Shown piece by piece: positions 60,984-64,000 of a stretch of 64,000 nucleotides of DNA. The stretch lies in NCBI GenBank assembly GCA_937981555.1, contig CALJOK010000076.1:1-64000 (forward strand), written 5' to 3'. Position 1 is the first letter of the stretch, and each line of letters opens with the position of its first letter. The DNA comes from an uncultured Saprospiraceae bacterium. Lineage in GTDB: Bacteria; Bacteroidota; Bacteroidia; Chitinophagales; Saprospiraceae. Made by a program: the position numbers and the translations under genes. The notes under the pieces are model-generated. The model was not told the DNA's origin. It ran no database searches and worked only from the letters and a program-made list of their open reading frames with translations.

Positions 60984-62156
60984 CTACGGTCGATTTCGCC
61001 CATATTCTTCATGACTCGAAACCCATTCATCTGCTACCACCGCAGCACCTAAAGACAACTCTCCACATAAAACTACCGCAGCAATTATCTCAGCCAACTT
61101 GTTCACTCTTCCTGCTCCATAGCAATCCATGACTTCCAAGCATTCTCGCTGAGTCGGTAAACCAGTTCCTCCTCCATAGGTTGCCACGATCAAGGAAGGT
61201 ATAGTTATAGAGAAATAATAATCGCCATTTTCTAAAATTTCTCCAAAGTAAAAAGCAGCCGAAGATTCCGCCACATTAGCCACATCTTGTCCTGTAGCAA
61301 TAAACATTGCGGTGATGCCATTTGCAGAGTGCGCACCATTATTGATTGAGCCAGACATCATCGCACCGGTGCTCGACATCTGTCGTAAGTAATATAATTT
61401 TTGAGGTGAAACATGCAATACATCTTCCATCAATGCTTTAGGTAAAATAATTTCAGCGACGACCCTTTTCCCTCGAGTTTTCAAAGAATTAAGTGCCGAG
61501 TGTTTTTTGTCCGTATCAAAATTGGCTGCCAAAGAAAAATTTTCTAAACCTTCTGGCTCTTGTTCCAAAATCCAATTGCATGCATTTCGAGTTGCTTTGG
61601 TCACCATGTTCTGACCAGCTGCATCGCCTGTTGAAAAATTAAAACGCAACCATCGCATCTTACTCATTGGATATTGACCGATGTCTAAAAGTTTTCCACG
61701 CGAAGTAGTTTCTTCTGCTTTCTCTTTTATTTTTTCAAAATTAGCTGTTACCCATTTTCCAAACTCCCGAGCGTATCGAGCATCTTTAAAAACAAAAACA
61801 GGCGAACGATTCATTCGATCATCAATCACCGTCGTTGTGATTCCACCTGCTAGTCGACACATTTTCATTCCTCGATTATAACTCGCAAGTAGAGTGCCTT
61901 CCGTCGTTGCCATCGGAATATAAAATTCCCCTTTTGCTGCTTCGCCATTAACCAAAAGTGGCCCAGCAAAACCCATCGGTACTTGTACTACTCCTGAAAA
62001 ATTTTCAATATTTCCAGCTAGAATTTTTGGATCAAATGAATATTGATTAGTGTGTTGGAATTCAACGCTGGTATGTTTGCTCACCACCGTTCGACGCGCA
62101 TCAGCTTGTTCAGTAGTGTAGTCGTCCGTTTTGGAGTAGGGTAATTTTTCGATCAT
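60984..62156 (-). CDS. Hydroxymethylglutaryl-CoA reductase
   Basis: The 390-residue catalytic-domain protein makes mevalonate from HMG-CoA, the committed step of the mevalonate isoprenoid pathway. Catalytic residues: Glu51 in IENFSGVVQVPMGFAGPL, Asp178 in TGDAAGQNMVTKAT and a C-terminal histidine in SSHEEYGRNRP (His382). NADPH or NADH is the donor; the GDAAGQN nucleotide region is close to class I enzymes, so NADPH is likely. No membrane part is present. A small membrane gene follows in the operon; no other mevalonate gene is nearby. Confidence 0.93.
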   Translation of the reverse strand: MIEKLPYSKTDDYTTEQADARRTVVSKHTSVEFQHTNQYSFDPKILAGNIENFSGVVQVPMGFAGPLLVNGEAAKGEFYIPMATTEGTLLASYNRGMKMCRLAGGITTTVIDDRMNRSPVFVFKDARYAREFGKWVTANFEKIKEKAEETTSRGKLLDIGQYPMSKMRWLRFNFSTGDAAGQNMVTKATRNACNWILEQEPEGLENFSLAANFDTDKKHSALNSLKTRGKRVVAEIILPKALMEDVLHVSPQKLYYLRQMSSTGAMMSGSINNGAHSANGITAMFIATGQDVANVAESSAAFYFGEILENGDYYFSITIPSLIVATYGGGTGLPTQRECLEVMDCYGAGRVNKLAEIIAAVVLCGELSLGAAVVADEWVSSHEEYGRNRP

Positions 62157-62254
62157 CGTTTTGTTTTTTTGTGAAAATAGGAACTGTTTTTCACATTATA
62201 GTTGAAGTTTTTTAATAATACCAAATTAATCATTGCTCACATAATTAAATATGT

Positions 62255-62659
62255 TTAAACCAAATTACTAGATTGAACTTTCCCTTTCTTTAAAAAACAA
62301 CAAAACAAGTATCCCGCAATCATTAAATCAAAACCTAAGCAAGCTCCTGGGTACCACTCGGGAACATATCCTGGATGTCCACCAAAATGTAATCCCAAAT
62401 CCCAAACTACATGGAGCGACCATCCTAATGATAAAAATAAAATAGAGAATCGAAAGGATAAAAAAACGAGAAAAGAATATAACAAGACTCCTCCAAATTC
62501 AATTGGAAGCCAATCCCATTGCTTGCCAACTAAAGCAAACCCAACATAAATTAATGCAGCAATAATTAAAGCTAATCTCCAAAAGGAAATATCTTTTTTG
62601 TGAGCCACAAAAACTAAAATAGCTGCGGCAATCATTCCTCCTATTATTTCAATTAACAT
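62255..62659 (-). CDS. DUF6010-like membrane protein
   Basis: The ATG at 62659 (MLIEIIGGMIAAAILV) starts four bases after the stop of the upstream enzyme gene, typical coupling, and is preferred to an upstream ATG that overlaps it. The 134-residue protein has about four hydrophobic helices, and the C-terminal half with HVVWDLGLHFGGHPGYVPEWYPGACLGFDL matches DUF6010 in pattern. Function unknown. Co-transcribed with the dehydratase-like gene. Confidence 0.7.
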   Translation of the reverse strand: MLIEIIGGMIAAAILVFVAHKKDISFWRLALIIAALIYVGFALVGKQWDWLPIEFGGVLLYSFLVFLSFRFSILFLSLGWSLHVVWDLGLHFGGHPGYVPEWYPGACLGFDLMIAGYLFCCFLKKGKVQSSNLV

Positions 62660-62663
62660 TAAT

Positions 62664-64000
62664 CTATATCTTAAAAACCCTTTCAAAATACCCACTCAAT
62701 TCCGCCACTACCAAATCCTTCTCCTCTTCCTCAATCACCCCAGCAATAATCTTCGCCAACCGTTTTTTATATTCCAATTGCATTGCTCGACCAATCTGAA
62801 TCCGTTGCGCCTGAGGCGAACCCGCACCATGCATACTCTCCGTCAAGTACCCAACTGCATTCCTACCCAAAGTCATATTTTCAATCAAGCGAAGCATCCG
62901 CATTCGATCTTCGGTCGGCACGTCTGCTTTACCTTTTAGATATTTCCGAAGTAATTTTCCAATCTCAGGATGATTCAAATCTTGCTCAGAAGGCAAAGTT
63001 GCCACCAAGCCACCAGCCAAGTCTTGGGCCAATCTTCCGATCTCGTAAGGCATCTTAGTCACGTGATGTTTGCAAGTATTAGAGAGCATACTATCGCAAA
63101 TATAGGCGCCTGATTTCGTTTCATAACCTTGGTGTGAAGCAGCAATTCCTGTCGCATAAATTGTTTCGTTCAAGTGTGTCATCTCTACCAATTTATCTTT
63201 GATGTGTGAAACTTTTGGCACTCCATTCATTTCCGCAACAGCTGCCGCAGCTCCAATCAAGACATCACCCACACCACTTTTGCAAACATAACTTCGACGA
63301 TGATAAGCTGTAAATCGCTCCACCAACATCGCTGCAAAATCATATTCGCCATCCATAAAAATATTTTCCGTAGGAATAAAAACATCCTCAAAAATCACCA
63401 TCGCTTCTTGCCCTCCGTACTTTGCATTTCCTTGATCAATCGATCCGCCTTCCATCGCTCGGGTATCGCAAGATTGCCGACCATAGATATAAGTGATTCC
63501 TTCCGCATCTACAGGAACCGCTCCGACGATAGCAAAATCTTTATCTTTTTCTCCCAGTCGCATGGTTGGCATCACGACCATCCAATGCGAATTAATGCAA
63601 CCTGTTTGATGTGCTTTTGCACCGGTAACATAAACGCCTTCGTCTGTTCGTTTCGTAATTCGAAGAAACATATCTTGATCTGTTTGCTGATGTGGGGCAA
63701 GACTTCGATCACCTTTTACATCGGTCATTGCACCACCGACCACATAATTAGAGCGATGCATTTTTGTCAAAAATTCTTTTAAACGTTGGTGGTAAGAAGT
63801 TTGATATTTTTCATCCATCTCAAACGTTACAGAATAAAGCGAGTTGAATGCATCCATTCCAACACAACGTTGAAAACAAGTTCCAGTTAATTGACCCAAC
63901 TTTCGTTGCATTTTATTTTGCAAAACTAAATCCTTCGCATCGGTGCATACATGCAAAAACCGACTTATTCGTTCGCCTGTAAATGGAGAAATCACAGAAG
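62664..64000 (-). CDS. 4-hydroxybutyryl-CoA dehydratase/vinylacetyl-CoA isomerase family enzyme (partial)
   Basis: The gene runs off the right edge; the visible 445 or so residues are the main body and C-terminus. The family binds FAD and a [4Fe-4S] cluster. GTCFQRCVGMDA supplies two cluster cysteines (C-x3-C), and AYHRRSYVCK probably supplies the histidine and last cysteine. GAMTDVKGDRSLAPHQQ and GRQSCDTRAMEGG match the 4-hydroxyphenylacetate hydroxylase-like FAD body. The enzymes dehydrate 4-hydroxybutyryl-CoA to crotonyl-CoA or isomerise vinylacetyl-CoA. A DUF6010 gene follows at four bases. Substrate is not certain for this lineage. Confidence 0.85.
   Translation of the reverse strand, partial: SVISPFTGERISRFLHVCTDAKDLVLQNKMQRKLGQLTGTCFQRCVGMDAFNSLYSVTFEMDEKYQTSYHQRLKEFLTKMHRSNYVVGGAMTDVKGDRSLAPHQQTDQDMFLRITKRTDEGVYVTGAKAHQTGCINSHWMVVMPTMRLGEKDKDFAIVGAVPVDAEGITYIYGRQSCDTRAMEGGSIDQGNAKYGGQEAMVIFEDVFIPTENIFMDGEYDFAAMLVERFTAYHRRSYVCKSGVGDVLIGAAAAVAEMNGVPKVSHIKDKLVEMTHLNETIYATGIAASHQGYETKSGAYICDSMLSNTCKHHVTKMPYEIGRLAQDLAGGLVATLPSEQDLNHPEIGKLLRKYLKGKADVPTEDRMRMLRLIENMTLGRNAVGYLTESMHGAGSPQAQRIQIGRAMQLEYKKRLAKIIAGVIEEEEKDLVVAELSGYFERVFKI

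Noticed and set aside
1-64000. tRNA, rRNA, integrase, phage or insertion sequence genes
   Set aside because: No tRNA-like cloverleaf, rRNA or transposase-like protein was recognised while reading both strands. A covariance-model search would be needed to exclude a small RNA.

Overview
The window looks like a chromosomal segment of a low-GC member of the Bacteroidota (phylum-level call). The evidence is: at least seven large secreted proteins ending in type IX secretion (T9SS) type A sorting domains; a PorP/SprF-like T9SS membrane protein followed by a PorE-like OmpA lipoprotein-type gene; a one-protein hybrid two-component system (periplasmic propeller, kinase, receiver, AraC domain); SprF, SPOR, DUF2911, DUF1573 and DUF2461 families typical of the phylum; and several promoters of the Bacteroidota type (TTTG, 17-20 nt, TAnnTTTG). 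The family within the phylum (Saprospiria, Chitinophagia or Flavobacteriia) cannot be fixed from this sequence alone. I saw no rRNA, tRNA, CRISPR array, transposase, integrase or phage gene.

Layout. 1-8.9 kb: DUF2461 protein, Bax-inhibitor-1 homologue, PqqB-like lipoprotein hydrolase, a 1318-residue hybrid sensor/regulator and two small membrane proteins. 8.9-19.5 kb: FMN-dependent alpha-hydroxy-acid oxidase, a secreted haem/copper-type T9SS protein, a molybdopterin oxidoreductase of the FdhF/YdeP type with a small partner, and a large reprolysin-like T9SS protease. 19.7-29 kb: thymidine kinase, a proline-rich cytosolic protein, rhomboid protease, a subtilisin-SPOR protease, an alpha-oxoamine synthase (serine palmitoyltransferase-like), a Nudix hydrolase and a cysteine-rich secreted protein. 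29-42 kb: thermolysin-family T9SS protease, a GT9 glycosyltransferase carrying a palindromic repeat pair inside its reading frame, PorP/SprF plus OmpA-DUF1573, and two paralogous T9SS cargo proteins. 42-53 kb: SlyD-type isomerase, PurN, a TPR-PD40-SPOR envelope protein, a glycogen-binding/HhH fusion, a PLP deaminase, an unannotated 39-residue RiPP-precursor-like peptide, a phosphopantetheinyl transferase, the DUF2157-DUF4401-GDYXXLXY triad and CIA30. 53-64 kb: T9SS cargo including a GH9 cellulase, DUF2911 protein, a frame-broken miniature flotillin, a 33-residue lysine-rich protein with a near-perfect promoter, HMG-CoA reductase and a 4-hydroxybutyryl-CoA dehydratase-like enzyme running off the right edge.

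How it fits together. The clearest functional theme is export: cargo (two metalloproteases, GH9, PHM-like protein, lamin-tail-like proteins) plus envelope parts that plausibly serve or stabilise T9SS (PorP/SprF-like, PorE-like). Metabolic genes are scattered and mostly monocistronic, each closed by a strong hairpin terminator.

The most unusual content is repeat biology. At least five families of short palindromic or direct repeats are present in two or more copies, and most copies begin at or within a few bases of a stop codon. One family fills the whole gap from an upstream stop codon to a downstream start codon twice. Another has entered the coding frame of the GT9 gene. Two loci carry 21-bp-periodic arrays whose two strands both read as heptad repeats. 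The other items most worth following are the orphan 39-residue peptide at 49002-49121 and the possible frameshift site T TTT TTC in the miniature flotillin.
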